Assembly (NCBI GenBank): GCA_026391315.1
Contig: JAPLDT010000013.1
Location: 19,217-83,216, forward strand
From: Bacteroidia bacterium
GTDB lineage: Bacteria > Bacteroidota > Bacteroidia > Bacteroidales > Prolixibacteraceae
DNA length: 64,000 nt
Direction: 5' to 3'
In this document: one piece after another, positions 45,735 to 53,040 of the stretch
Layout: each line of letters opens with the position of its first letter
Position numbering within the stretch: the stretch's first letter is position 1
Made by a program: the position numbers and the translations under genes
Notes under the pieces: model-generated
Databases searched by the model: none
Told to the model about the DNA's origin: nothing
Seen by the model: only the letters and a program-made list of their open reading frames with translations

Positions 45735-46433
45735 ATGTCCGACAATTTTGGTTTTGAAAGTCCGTTCAATGGGGAGAACAGCATATTCGATTTACTGACG
45801 CCCGATGAGATGTCCATCCTGAAGGCAAATTCGTCCATTACTCGTTACCGGAAAAATGATTACATCTTCATGGAAGGTGATGCTCCTGTTGGCATGCAAT
45901 ACCTCAAAGAGGGAAAGGTGAAGATGATTAAAGAAGGGATTAGCGGCAGAGAGCAGATTATCAGGATGTTCACTGAGAATGGATTGATTAGTTACAGGTC
46001 CCTTCTCGCTGGTGAGCCCCACAATGGAACCGCTATTGCCATCGAAGATTCAGAGATTGTGACCGTTCCCCCTGATATTTTGTATGGAATTCTGCTGAAA
46101 AACTGCAATTTTTCCCTGGCCCTGCTCAAAGACCTTGCCCTGGAGTTGGGTCATTCCAACCATAGAACAGTGAGCCTGACGCAAAAACACATCCGTGGAA
46201 GGCTGGCCGAGTCAATTCTGTTTTTGAAGGAAAAATATGGATTCGAAAACGACGCGCAGACCTTAAAAGTTTACCTCTCCCGTGAAGATCTTGCCAGTCT
46301 TTCCAACATGACTGCCTCCAATGCCATTCGTACGCTATCAACTTTTGCCGGGGAGAAAATCATTGCCATGGATGGCCGGAAGATCAAGATTACGGATCTC
46401 TCGAAACTCGAAAAGGTTAGCAAACAGGGATAA
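45735..46433 (+). CDS. Crp/Fnr family transcriptional regulator
   Basis: A 232-residue regulator with an N-terminal cyclic-nucleotide-binding-like domain (YRKNDYIFMEGDAPVGMQYLKEGKVKMIKEG, LAGEPHNGTAIAIEDSEI) and a C-terminal winged helix (SREDLASLSNMTASNAIRTLSTFAGEKIIAMDGRKIKI). No Fe-S cysteine cluster like that of Fnr is present in the N-terminus, so it is not an oxygen-sensing Fnr in the E. coli sense. Signal unknown. I chose ATG 45735, since the upstream ATG at 45705 lies inside the promoter element. The stop codon begins a GGATAAA repeat array. Confidence 0.88.
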   Translation: MSDNFGFESPFNGENSIFDLLTPDEMSILKANSSITRYRKNDYIFMEGDAPVGMQYLKEGKVKMIKEGISGREQIIRMFTENGLISYRSLLAGEPHNGTAIAIEDSEIVTVPPDILYGILLKNCNFSLALLKDLALELGHSNHRTVSLTQKHIRGRLAESILFLKEKYGFENDAQTLKVYLSREDLASLSNMTASNAIRTLSTFAGEKIIAMDGRKIKITDLSKLEKVSKQG

Positions 46434-46572
46434 AGGATAAAGTAAAAAGGATAAAGTGGCATTCGAGCTGAATCGAACTTTGTCTCACCTAATAATTAAG
46501 AAAAGACGCTGCAAATCAACATCGCAGCGTCTTTTACTTTATCCTTTTTACTTTATCCTTTATCCTTTATTC
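46427..46572. repeat. Inverted GGATAAA arrays flanking a terminator
   Basis: GGATAAA units at 46427-46458 begin at the Crp/Fnr stop codon; complementary TTTATCC units at 46532-46572 begin at the murF-alr stop codon on the other strand. Between them lies a core of about 70 bases holding the hairpin terminator at 46501-46535. Confidence 0.85.
46501..46535. terminator. Bidirectional hairpin terminator between convergent genes
   Basis: AAAAGACGCTGC (46501-46512) pairs perfectly with GCAGCGTCTTTT (46524-46535) around an 11-base loop. T-runs flank it on both strands, so it can end transcription from both sides. Confidence 0.85.
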
Positions 46573-49053
46573 TTCAAAATAGATCCTTTTAACCCTCTGT
46601 CCAACGGTAGTCAGCACCTCATAAGGAATCGTTCCCATCCATTCAGCGATTTTAGAAACCGGCTGCCCTTCGCCGAACAGGATGACCGTGTCATCTTCCT
46701 GGCAAACGATATCCGTAACATCAGCCATACACATGTCCATGCAAACTGTACCGGTAATGGGGGCAGGAATCCCATGGATCAGGACGCTACCAATGCCATT
46801 ACCTAATCTTCTGCTGTAGCCATCGGCGTACCCTATCGGGATGATAGCAATCCTGGTAAGGCGTTCAGCCACAAAACTTCTGCCATAACCAACACTCTCT
46901 CCGGGCATGACTGTCTTGATTTGGGAGATGGTCGATTTCAGGGTTGCCACATTCTTTAGCTGCGATGGTTGAACGGAGCTTGAACCGTACAATCCAATCC
47001 CCAGTCTAACCATGTCCAGTTGCATTTCCGGAAAACGTTCGATGCCGGCCGAGTTAAGCACATGAAGCAGAATACTGTAATCAAATTCTGATGTAATAAT
47101 CTGGCTGAGCTGACGGAATTGCTCAAACTGCCGGAGGGTAAAGTGATCTTTAGCAGCATCTTCACTCACGGCAAGATGGGTGAAAACAGACCGAACGTAT
47201 AGCGTGTCTCTTTTTTTTATGTAGGCGACCAGGTTTTCTATCTCAGATGGCGAATCAAATCCAAGTCTTTTCATGCCTGTATCGATTTTAATGTGGATCG
47301 GGAAATTAGTTACTGCGCTTTTTTTCAGGGCTTCATCGAAGCTGCGCAAAAGTGAAAAGCGGTAAATATTCGGTTCCAGCCTGTTTTCGATCATCGAATC
47401 AAAGCTGTGTTCCTCCGGATTCATTACCACAATGGGCAGTTCAATTCCGGCGTTCCGTAACTCAATTCCTTCGTCTGCAATGGCCACCGCCAGGTAGTCG
47501 ACCCTGTGAAACTGAAGAATTCTGGCAACTTCCACCGAACCGGTTCCGTAGGAGAAGGCTTTAACCATGGCCATCAGTTTGGTCTCAGGTCTGAGTTGTC
47601 CGCGGTAGTGGTTGAGGTTGTACACCATCGCGCTCAGATTAATCTCCATGATGGTTTGGTGCTTCTTCTCCTGCAGCAGTGTCGAGATCCTGTCGAACCT
47701 AAAACTTCTTGCCCCTTTTAAAAGAATCACTTCATCCCTGAAGTCGGATTCGTGAAAGTGAAGCAGAAATTCCTCCGTGTCAGGAAAGAAATGCTTCTCT
47801 TTCACCTGAAAAGCATCGCTAAAAATGCTGATCTGCTTTCCTATACCAATCATCCTGCTAATGTTGCGCAGCCGGATGTATTCGGCAACTTCGCGGTAGA
47901 GTACTTCGGGGTTTATGCCCGATTGGAGTATGTCTGAGAGAATCAGGGTGCTTTTTAGTTTTTGTGCATCTTTTTGCTGAACCAGAAAGTCGAGTGCATT
48001 GATCAGGGAGGCGGTGTCGGAGTTGTAACTGTCATCAACGATGGCACATCCGTTGTTTCCTTTCTTGATTTCGAGGCGCATGGAGAGCGTGGAGAGATGC
48101 AGAAAAAGATGTTCAAAACTGCCCGGTTTCATACCGGTTGCCAGCAGATATGCCCAACAATGGATTGCATTTTCGATGTGAGCCCCATCGGTAAACGGGA
48201 TTGTCAGAGAGATGACTTCTCCGCTAAACAAGGCTTCAATAACGGTGGTTTGATTCGAACTCTTAGTGGAAACAATTTGCAAGTCGGCCTCTTTCCGGGC
48301 AGACCAGCGGAAAAATCGTGGATTTCCTGAGTAGGAAATTTCAGATAATGCTTTATGTACCGGTTCAAAATCCTTGCAGTAGACAATGAGCTGACAGTTG
48401 ACAAATAGCTTTACCTTTTCACTCACCAACTCCTCACCAGAAGAAAAATTTTCAAGATGGGCATTCCCCAGGTGGGTAAAAATGCCATGATCGGGATGAA
48501 GAATCATCTCGAGTCTTGACATCTCTCCGGGTTTGGAAATACCGGCCTCGAAAAGTGCCAAATCAAAAAGCTCATCCATCAACCAGACCGACATGGGATT
48601 TCCAATTTGTGAGTTGTAACTGCGCGGACTTCTGACTACCCGAAGATGTACCCCAAGAATTTCTGAAAGCCATTCTTTCACCATCGTTTTACCATTGCTT
48701 CCGGTGATGGCTGCCACAGGATAGTTGAATCGCCTGCGGTGGGATGCTGCAAGCGTTTGCAGGGCAGTCAGGGTGTTATCAACCAAAATATACGAAGCCG
48801 GAGCGGGACTCTTACTCCTGTCGGGAAGCGCTGAAACGACAAAGGATATGACCTCCTTTGAATGCGCGTCTGTTATATAGTTGTGTCCGTCGTTTCTTCC
48901 GTTCTTCAGTGCAAAAAAGAGGGTCTCTTTGCCGGAAAGGATGGTTCTGCTGTCAAAGGCGAGGTAGCGTACCGGATGATCTGCCGATGTCCCATATTGT
49001 ATCAGCTGACCCTGGACAATTTCGGCAATCTCGGTCAGGGTGTAGACCATCAT
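46567..49053 (-). CDS. Bifunctional MurF / alanine racemase
   Basis: An 828-residue fusion. The N-terminal part (about 1-450) is UDP-MurNAc-tripeptide:D-Ala-D-Ala ligase (MurF), with ATP loop [25 protein letters not shown] and [15 protein letters not shown]. The C-terminal part (about 460-828) is a PLP-dependent alanine racemase, with the PLP lysine in [20 protein letters not shown] and the late [16 protein letters not shown] and [10 protein letters not shown] motifs. Fusion of the enzyme that makes D-alanine with the one that uses the D-Ala-D-Ala product is usual in Bacteroidota and explains why murF is missing from the dcw cluster. It overlaps the tdk stop by four bases. Its own stop starts a GGATAAA array. 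Confidence 0.95.
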   Translation of the reverse strand: MMVYTLTEIAEIVQGQLIQYGTSADHPVRYLAFDSRTILSGKETLFFALKNGRNDGHNYITDAHSKEVISFVVSALPDRSKSPAPASYILVDNTLTALQTLAASHRRRFNYPVAAITGSNGKTMVKEWLSEILGVHLRVVRSPRSYNSQIGNPMSVWLMDELFDLALFEAGISKPGEMSRLEMILHPDHGIFTHLGNAHLENFSSGEELVSEKVKLFVNCQLIVYCKDFEPVHKALSEISYSGNPRFFRWSARKEADLQIVSTKSSNQTTVIEALFSGEVISLTIPFTDGAHIENAIHCWAYLLATGMKPGSFEHLFLHLSTLSMRLEIKKGNNGCAIVDDSYNSDTASLINALDFLVQQKDAQKLKSTLILSDILQSGINPEVLYREVAEYIRLRNISRMIGIGKQISIFSDAFQVKEKHFFPDTEEFLLHFHESDFRDEVILLKGARSFRFDRISTLLQEKKHQTIMEINLSAMVYNLNHYRGQLRPETKLMAMVKAFSYGTGSVEVARILQFHRVDYLAVAIADEGIELRNAGIELPIVVMNPEEHSFDSMIENRLEPNIYRFSLLRSFDEALKKSAVTNFPIHIKIDTGMKRLGFDSPSEIENLVAYIKKRDTLYVRSVFTHLAVSEDAAKDHFTLRQFEQFRQLSQIITSEFDYSILLHVLNSAGIERFPEMQLDMVRLGIGLYGSSSVQPSQLKNVATLKSTISQIKTVMPGESVGYGRSFVAERLTRIAIIPIGYADGYSRRLGNGIGSVLIHGIPAPITGTVCMDMCMADVTDIVCQEDDTVILFGEGQPVSKIAEWMGTIPYEVLTTVGQRVKRIYFEE

Positions 49054-49631
49054 GGTTTAAGATTGACGGTCCGGAAACATTCGCGGCAAAGTGGTTCATA
49101 GCTCTCCTTCTCTCCAAGGATTACCAGCTTTTCGGCATCCGTTAGTCTGTGACTGAAATGGGCGATGTGACCACAACGCATGCAAACCGCGTGAACCTTG
49201 GTGACATATTCGGCGCATGCCATTAATCCAGGCATCGGACCAAAAGGTACTCCACGGAAATCCATGTCCAGTCCTGCGACAATTACCCGTATCCCCATAT
49301 CAGCCAGTTTGTTGCAAACGTCTAAAAGATTTTCGTCAAAAAATTGGGCCTCATCGATACCTATGACATCAATATTGCCCGAGAGCAATAATATGGTGGA
49401 GGAGTTGTCGATGGCAGTCGACCGGATGGCATTTTCGTTGTGGGAGACCACATCCGTAGAAGAGTATCGGGTATCGATGGCAGGTTTAAATATTTCGACC
49501 CGCTGTTTTGCAATTTCTGCCCTGCGCAACCGACGGATCAACTCTTCAGTTTTCCCCGAAAACATTGATCCAACGATGACTTCAATCCAGCCCCGCTTCC
49601 GCCCATTGTTTAAATTACTCTCGATAAACAT
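49050..49631 (-). CDS. tdk: Thymidine kinase
   Basis: A 193-residue type II thymidine kinase that salvages thymidine to dTMP. Motifs: P-loop [21 protein letters not shown], the DEAQFF Walker B-like segment, and the lasso/zinc region with [14 protein letters not shown] and PLCRECF (four Cys). The N-terminal leader [20 protein letters not shown] is usual for bacterial forms. A TATTTTTG-like -7 element lies at 49636-49643 (minus strand). It overlaps murF-alr, suggesting one transcript. Confidence 0.95.
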   Translation of the reverse strand: MFIESNLNNGRKRGWIEVIVGSMFSGKTEELIRRLRRAEIAKQRVEIFKPAIDTRYSSTDVVSHNENAIRSTAIDNSSTILLLSGNIDVIGIDEAQFFDENLLDVCNKLADMGIRVIVAGLDMDFRGVPFGPMPGLMACAEYVTKVHAVCMRCGHIAHFSHRLTDAEKLVILGEKESYEPLCRECFRTVNLKP

Positions 49632-49736
49632 AGTTCAAAAATAGTTTTTTTCTGCTTCTTTCCATTATTTTTTAGGATGGAAAGGTGCGGTTAAATTTGT
49701 ATTTTTACCAGCGACAAATCAATGTTGAACTATTGA

Positions 49737-49828
49737 ACTAACCCTTTGTGTCTTCCTTTGTGTTTTACTTTGTGCCCTTTGTGGTGAAGTTTAAATTTAA
49801 CCACTAAGGTCTCAAAGGTCTTCACAAA
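49737..49828. repeat. Inverted CTTTGTG / CACAAAG repeat pair
   Basis: Units like CCTTTGTGTCTTCC and CTTTGTGCCC at about 49742-49785 face TTCACAAAGGA near 49820-49830, around TTTAAATTTAA. It lies between divergent tdk and the 291-codon reading frame. Confidence 0.6.
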
Positions 49829-49894
49829 GGACGCATATAGGTAATAAAGATAGTTTTGGCAGGAATATTGAATTACACCAGAAAATATTTTCGT

Positions 49895-50731
49895 ATGGAT
49901 AAAAAAATATGGTTGAGGGTAATCAGGGAAGAGCTTGAATTACTTGACGTATTGGCAACAGGAATGATAGAGGATAAAAAGCTTTCCAAGGAGGAGGTTG
50001 AGCTGGCCATTTCCAGGTCTAAAATTGTGGCCAAAGAGTTTGAAATGCTTTTAAATCAAATCGCTGCACCCATCCATCAGGAAGAAAAAATAGCGGAAGT
50101 TGAAATCCCGGCCAAAGCAGCAGAAGAAGAGATAATATTTCAAATGACGATTCCGGAGTACAATATTGCTGAAATTGAACCGGAACTACCATCTGAAGAG
50201 CCAATTGACGAGCCGCTCATTCAAATAGAAGAATCTCCGGCATCCCAGTCCCCTGGTCCCCTAGTCTCCGAGTCTCCGGGTCTCTCCGTCACCGAGTCCC
50301 TCCGTCCCTCTGTCCCTTCGTCCCCTGGTCTCCTGGTCTCCAAGTCCCCCAGTTCCCCCTTCGGCTACGCTCAGGGACCGGCACATCCCCCCGTCTCCCC
50401 CTCTCCCCCTCCTTTTCAAATTGCCCACGATACTGACGTTCATTCCATATTGAACATGGAGACTAAGTCTGAGGAGAATTCCCGGTTCAAGCCAACCCCG
50501 ATCAAAAGTCTGAAGGAGGGTTTGATTCTCAATGATCGTTATCTTTTCCAGAGGGAACTGTTCAACAATGACAAAGCAAAGCTGGATGGGACTGTGGCCG
50601 CTTTGGATCGTTTGGCCAACATCCATGAAGCAGTTGAGTATTTGAAAGCAAATTTCAGGTGGACCAAAAGCGAGGCATCGGAAAAATTCGTGCAACTGGT
50701 GAAACGGAGATTCTCCGAAACAAAAGGATAA
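49895..50731 (+). CDS. Conserved-type protein of unknown function with repeat-derived linker
   Basis: A 278-residue cytoplasmic-looking protein I cannot assign. The N-terminal part (residues 1-60) is helical and charged (IWLRVIREELELLDVLATGMIEDKKLSKEEVELAISRSKIVAKEFEML). Residues about 65-115 are acidic and Pro/Glu-rich. Residues about 116-178 are encoded by a C/T-rich repeat tract and one GGTCCCTGAGC-type element, giving a Ser/Pro-rich stretch (SPGPLVSESPGLSVTESL...). The C-terminal part (FKPTPIKSLKEGLILNDRYLFQRELFNNDKAKLDGTVAAL...WTKSEASEKFVQLVKRRF) looks folded and I believe it is a domain found in other Bacteroidota. Its last codons lie in a GGATAAA array. ATG 49895 preferred over TTG 49856. 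Confidence 0.6.
   Translation: MDKKIWLRVIREELELLDVLATGMIEDKKLSKEEVELAISRSKIVAKEFEMLLNQIAAPIHQEEKIAEVEIPAKAAEEEIIFQMTIPEYNIAEIEPELPSEEPIDEPLIQIEESPASQSPGPLVSESPGLSVTESLRPSVPSSPGLLVSKSPSSPFGYAQGPAHPPVSPSPPPFQIAHDTDVHSILNMETKSEENSRFKPTPIKSLKEGLILNDRYLFQRELFNNDKAKLDGTVAALDRLANIHEAVEYLKANFRWTKSEASEKFVQLVKRRFSETKG
50240..50425 (+). repeat. GTCTCC-type repeat tract and GC element inside a coding region
   Basis: The C/T-rich units are of the same type as the intergenic tracts at 1497-1589 and 7882-7919, and a complete GGTCCCTGAGC-type element (minus strand) lies at 50356-50382. The tract is read through without stop codons, adding about 60 residues rich in Ser, Pro and Val. Confidence 0.85.
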
Positions 50732-50857
50732 AGGATAAAGGATAAAGGATAAAGTGGAAACGCTTCTTCGAAGTTTGCCGATAATAATTGTTTAGATTTT
50801 CTCATTTCAACTCTCAGGTCTTATAACTCATATCTCATATCTCATAACTTATAACTC
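50724..50857 (+). repeat. GGATAAA and AACTCATA arrays between the unknown gene and rsmI
   Basis: Four GGATAAA units at 50724-50756 begin at the upstream stop codon. An array of AACTCATATCTCATA-type units at 50819-50857 runs directly into the rsmI ATG, so that the last unit supplies the A of the start codon region. Confidence 0.8.
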
Positions 50858-51568
50858 ATGAGTAAACTCTATCTTGTCCCTACTCCAATTGGCAACCTCG
50901 AAGACATTACCTTCAGGGCTGTGCGGATTTTAAAGGAGGTTGATTTGATATTGGCCGAGGATACACGGACTTCCTCCTTTCTATTACGCCATTATGAGAT
51001 TGCCACCAGGCTTGTTTCGCACCACAAGTTCAACGAGCACAAAACGGTTGAACGAATTGCGGAGCAGATTCTTGGCGGTGATTCAATCGCCCTTATTTCT
51101 GATGCCGGTACCCCCTCTATTTCGGATCCGGGTTTTTTGCTTGTGCGTACTTGTCTTGAAAAAGGGGTGGAAGTCGAATGCCTACCTGGTGCCACAGCGT
51201 TTGTCCCGGCATTGGTTAACTCCGGATTTCCAAGTGACCGCTTTTGTTTTGAGGGTTTTTTACCTCCTAAAAAAGGCAGGCAAAAGAAGCTAATGGAGTT
51301 GTCCAATGAATCCCGCACGATGATCTTTTACGAATCTCCCTACCGGTTAATAAAAGCGCTGGAACAGTTTGTAGAATATTTTGGAGCCGATCGGAAAGTC
51401 TCGGTTTCACGCGAGCTCACCAAACTATTTGAAGAAAATTTCAAGGGAACAGCAGCAGAAGTTTTGGCACATTTTAAAGCTAAAACGGTGAAAGGGGAAA
51501 TCGTGATCGTTGTGGAAGGCAAACCCGATGAAGGAATTAAAAATTACAAATTAAAGATTAAAGATTAG
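50858..51568 (+). CDS. rsmI: 16S rRNA (cytidine-1402-2'-O) methyltransferase RsmI
   Basis: RsmI methylates the 2'-hydroxyl of cytidine 1402 in 16S rRNA, the nucleotide also modified by RsmH. The 236-residue protein has the tetrapyrrole-methylase fold: LYLVPTPIGNLEDITFRAVRILKEVDLILAEDTRTS, LISDAGTPSISDPG, PGATAFVPALVNSGFPSDRFCFEGFLP and MIFYESPYR. The last residues (IKNYKLKIKD) and the TAG are encoded by an AATTAAAAATTACAAATT repeat array, so the authentic C-terminus is probably altered by the repeat; most of the fold is unaffected. Confidence 0.95.
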   Translation: MSKLYLVPTPIGNLEDITFRAVRILKEVDLILAEDTRTSSFLLRHYEIATRLVSHHKFNEHKTVERIAEQILGGDSIALISDAGTPSISDPGFLLVRTCLEKGVEVECLPGATAFVPALVNSGFPSDRFCFEGFLPPKKGRQKKLMELSNESRTMIFYESPYRLIKALEQFVEYFGADRKVSVSRELTKLFEENFKGTAAEVLAHFKAKTVKGEIVIVVEGKPDEGIKNYKLKIKD

Positions 51569-51660
51569 GGAAGTGATGAGGACCAAATAATTTTGTAAGC
51601 ATATAATCTGATTGCCTGTAATCTGTAATTTTTAATTTTTAATTTGTAATTTTTAATTCC
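51537..51660. repeat. Inverted pair of AATTAAAAATTACAAATT arrays
   Basis: The left array (51537-51568) encodes the C-terminus of RsmI; the complementary right array (51624-51660) ends five bases before the next ATG. A core of about 55 bases separates them. Confidence 0.75.
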
Positions 51661-51665
51661 TTCCC

Positions 51666-52388
51666 ATGCAATATACCCATCTCTTCTTTGACCTCGACAA
51701 CACACTTTGGGATTTTAACGCGAATTCGTACGATGCCTTGCACCTTGCTTTGAAAAAGATGGGCCTTCTGGATAAAATCGGAGACTACGACTCCTATTTT
51801 TCAATCTATCATGCAGTTAATGAGCGGTTATGGGATCTGTACCGTGACAATAAAATCACCAAAAATGTGTTGAGAGGGCTTAGATTCGAAGAATCACTTG
51901 AGATAAACCAAACTCCAATGCCTGGTATGGGTGACTTACTTAACGAAGCCTACCTGACGGAGATGCCAAAACAATTAAAATTGGTTCCCGGAGCAATTGT
52001 TGTTTTGGATTATCTCCATCACAGATATAAGATGTCCATTATAACCAACGGTTTTCGTGAGGTTCAGGTGGATAAGCTTATCCAGTCAGGATTGAAAAAA
52101 TACTTTGACAAAGTGTTTATATCCGAAGAGGTCGGCGCTCAGAAGCCGCACAAAAAGATCTTTGAATATGCCGTTAAATCAATGAATGCACCCAAAAAAA
52201 AGAGCCTGATGATTGGCGATTCCTGGGACGCGGATATTATTGGCGCAAAACTATTCGGAATCGACCAGGTATATTATTGTCCGCAATCATCGAAACTTCA
52301 CCACTCTGAGGAAACAGCAGAAGTCGGCTCTTCCAAAACTGCCACCTTGGTTATTCAGCATTTGGAGGAGTTATTGGAGATACTCTAG
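51666..52388 (+). CDS. HAD-family nucleotidase (YjjG-like)
   Basis: A 240-residue HAD hydrolase of the YjjG type, which dephosphorylates noncanonical pyrimidine nucleotides. HAD motif I is FFDLDNTLWDF, motif II SIITNGFREVQ, the conserved lysine region EEVGAQKPHKKIFEYA and motif IV IGDSWDADIIGA. The helical cap follows motif I directly. Length fits. It follows rsmI on the same strand after 97 bases of repeats; the substrate is inferred from family only. Confidence 0.88.
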   Translation: MQYTHLFFDLDNTLWDFNANSYDALHLALKKMGLLDKIGDYDSYFSIYHAVNERLWDLYRDNKITKNVLRGLRFEESLEINQTPMPGMGDLLNEAYLTEMPKQLKLVPGAIVVLDYLHHRYKMSIITNGFREVQVDKLIQSGLKKYFDKVFISEEVGAQKPHKKIFEYAVKSMNAPKKKSLMIGDSWDADIIGAKLFGIDQVYYCPQSSKLHHSEETAEVGSSKTATLVIQHLEELLEIL

Positions 52389-53040
52389 GCCACATATCAT
52401 GCACTTTTTTAACAAAAGTGTAACTCATTTGTAACAGACAGATTAAATAAGTCAACTATCTTCATTGATTTTTTTATTCCGAAGGAAATTCATGCAGGAT
52501 GGTATATTTTGTTTAGCAGGAATTTGACAAAAAAATAATAATAGAGGATGTACCCCCAATAAATTCGCTAAGATTCATCAAAAATATTAGATATTCATAC
52601 GACACCCCCCCAAAATATATTGTAATATTTAAAAAAATATGAATTATTGTTTTTTTTGAAATATTTTCGGATAAAAATGATCCTTTCCTAAACTCAAAAT
52701 TAATTGTCAGATATACAACAGCATAGATTCGACTAAAAGTTTCAATTAGTTAAATTCATGACTTTTGTCATATTAAATAGCTGGAAGTCAGCAAAAAGAA
52801 TGTCCCGCAGCTATTGCAAGATACATTTCTTTAAATATATTTGCATCGTGTAACAATTTTTAACACATTTGCTGTATAAGGTTTAAAATTCCTTTAAATG
52901 GTGGGTTTTGTGCTTTAAAACGACTTTCCACTCTTTGTTTGATGAAATAATTGACAATTAGGTGGAATTATTCGAAAAAGGGCTTTTTGTATTACTAACT
53001 ATATTACAGTTCAATTTTGTTTAACGCTAAAAATTTGTCT
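52389..53040 (+). other. Long AT-rich region upstream of the SusC operon
   Basis: No gene is seen in these 652 bases. They contain the predicted SusC promoter (52814-52843) and about 190 bases of leader after it. The leader holds AT-rich segments (TGTAACAATTTTTAACACA near 52849) but no riboswitch structure that I could recognise. Confidence 0.6.
52814..52843 (+). promoter_or_regulatory. Predicted promoter of the SusC/SusD operon
   Basis: TTG at 52814-52816, a 19-base spacer and TATATTTG at 52836-52843 match the Bacteroidota consensus exactly at the conserved positions. The predicted leader is long, about 190 bases. Confidence 0.6.
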
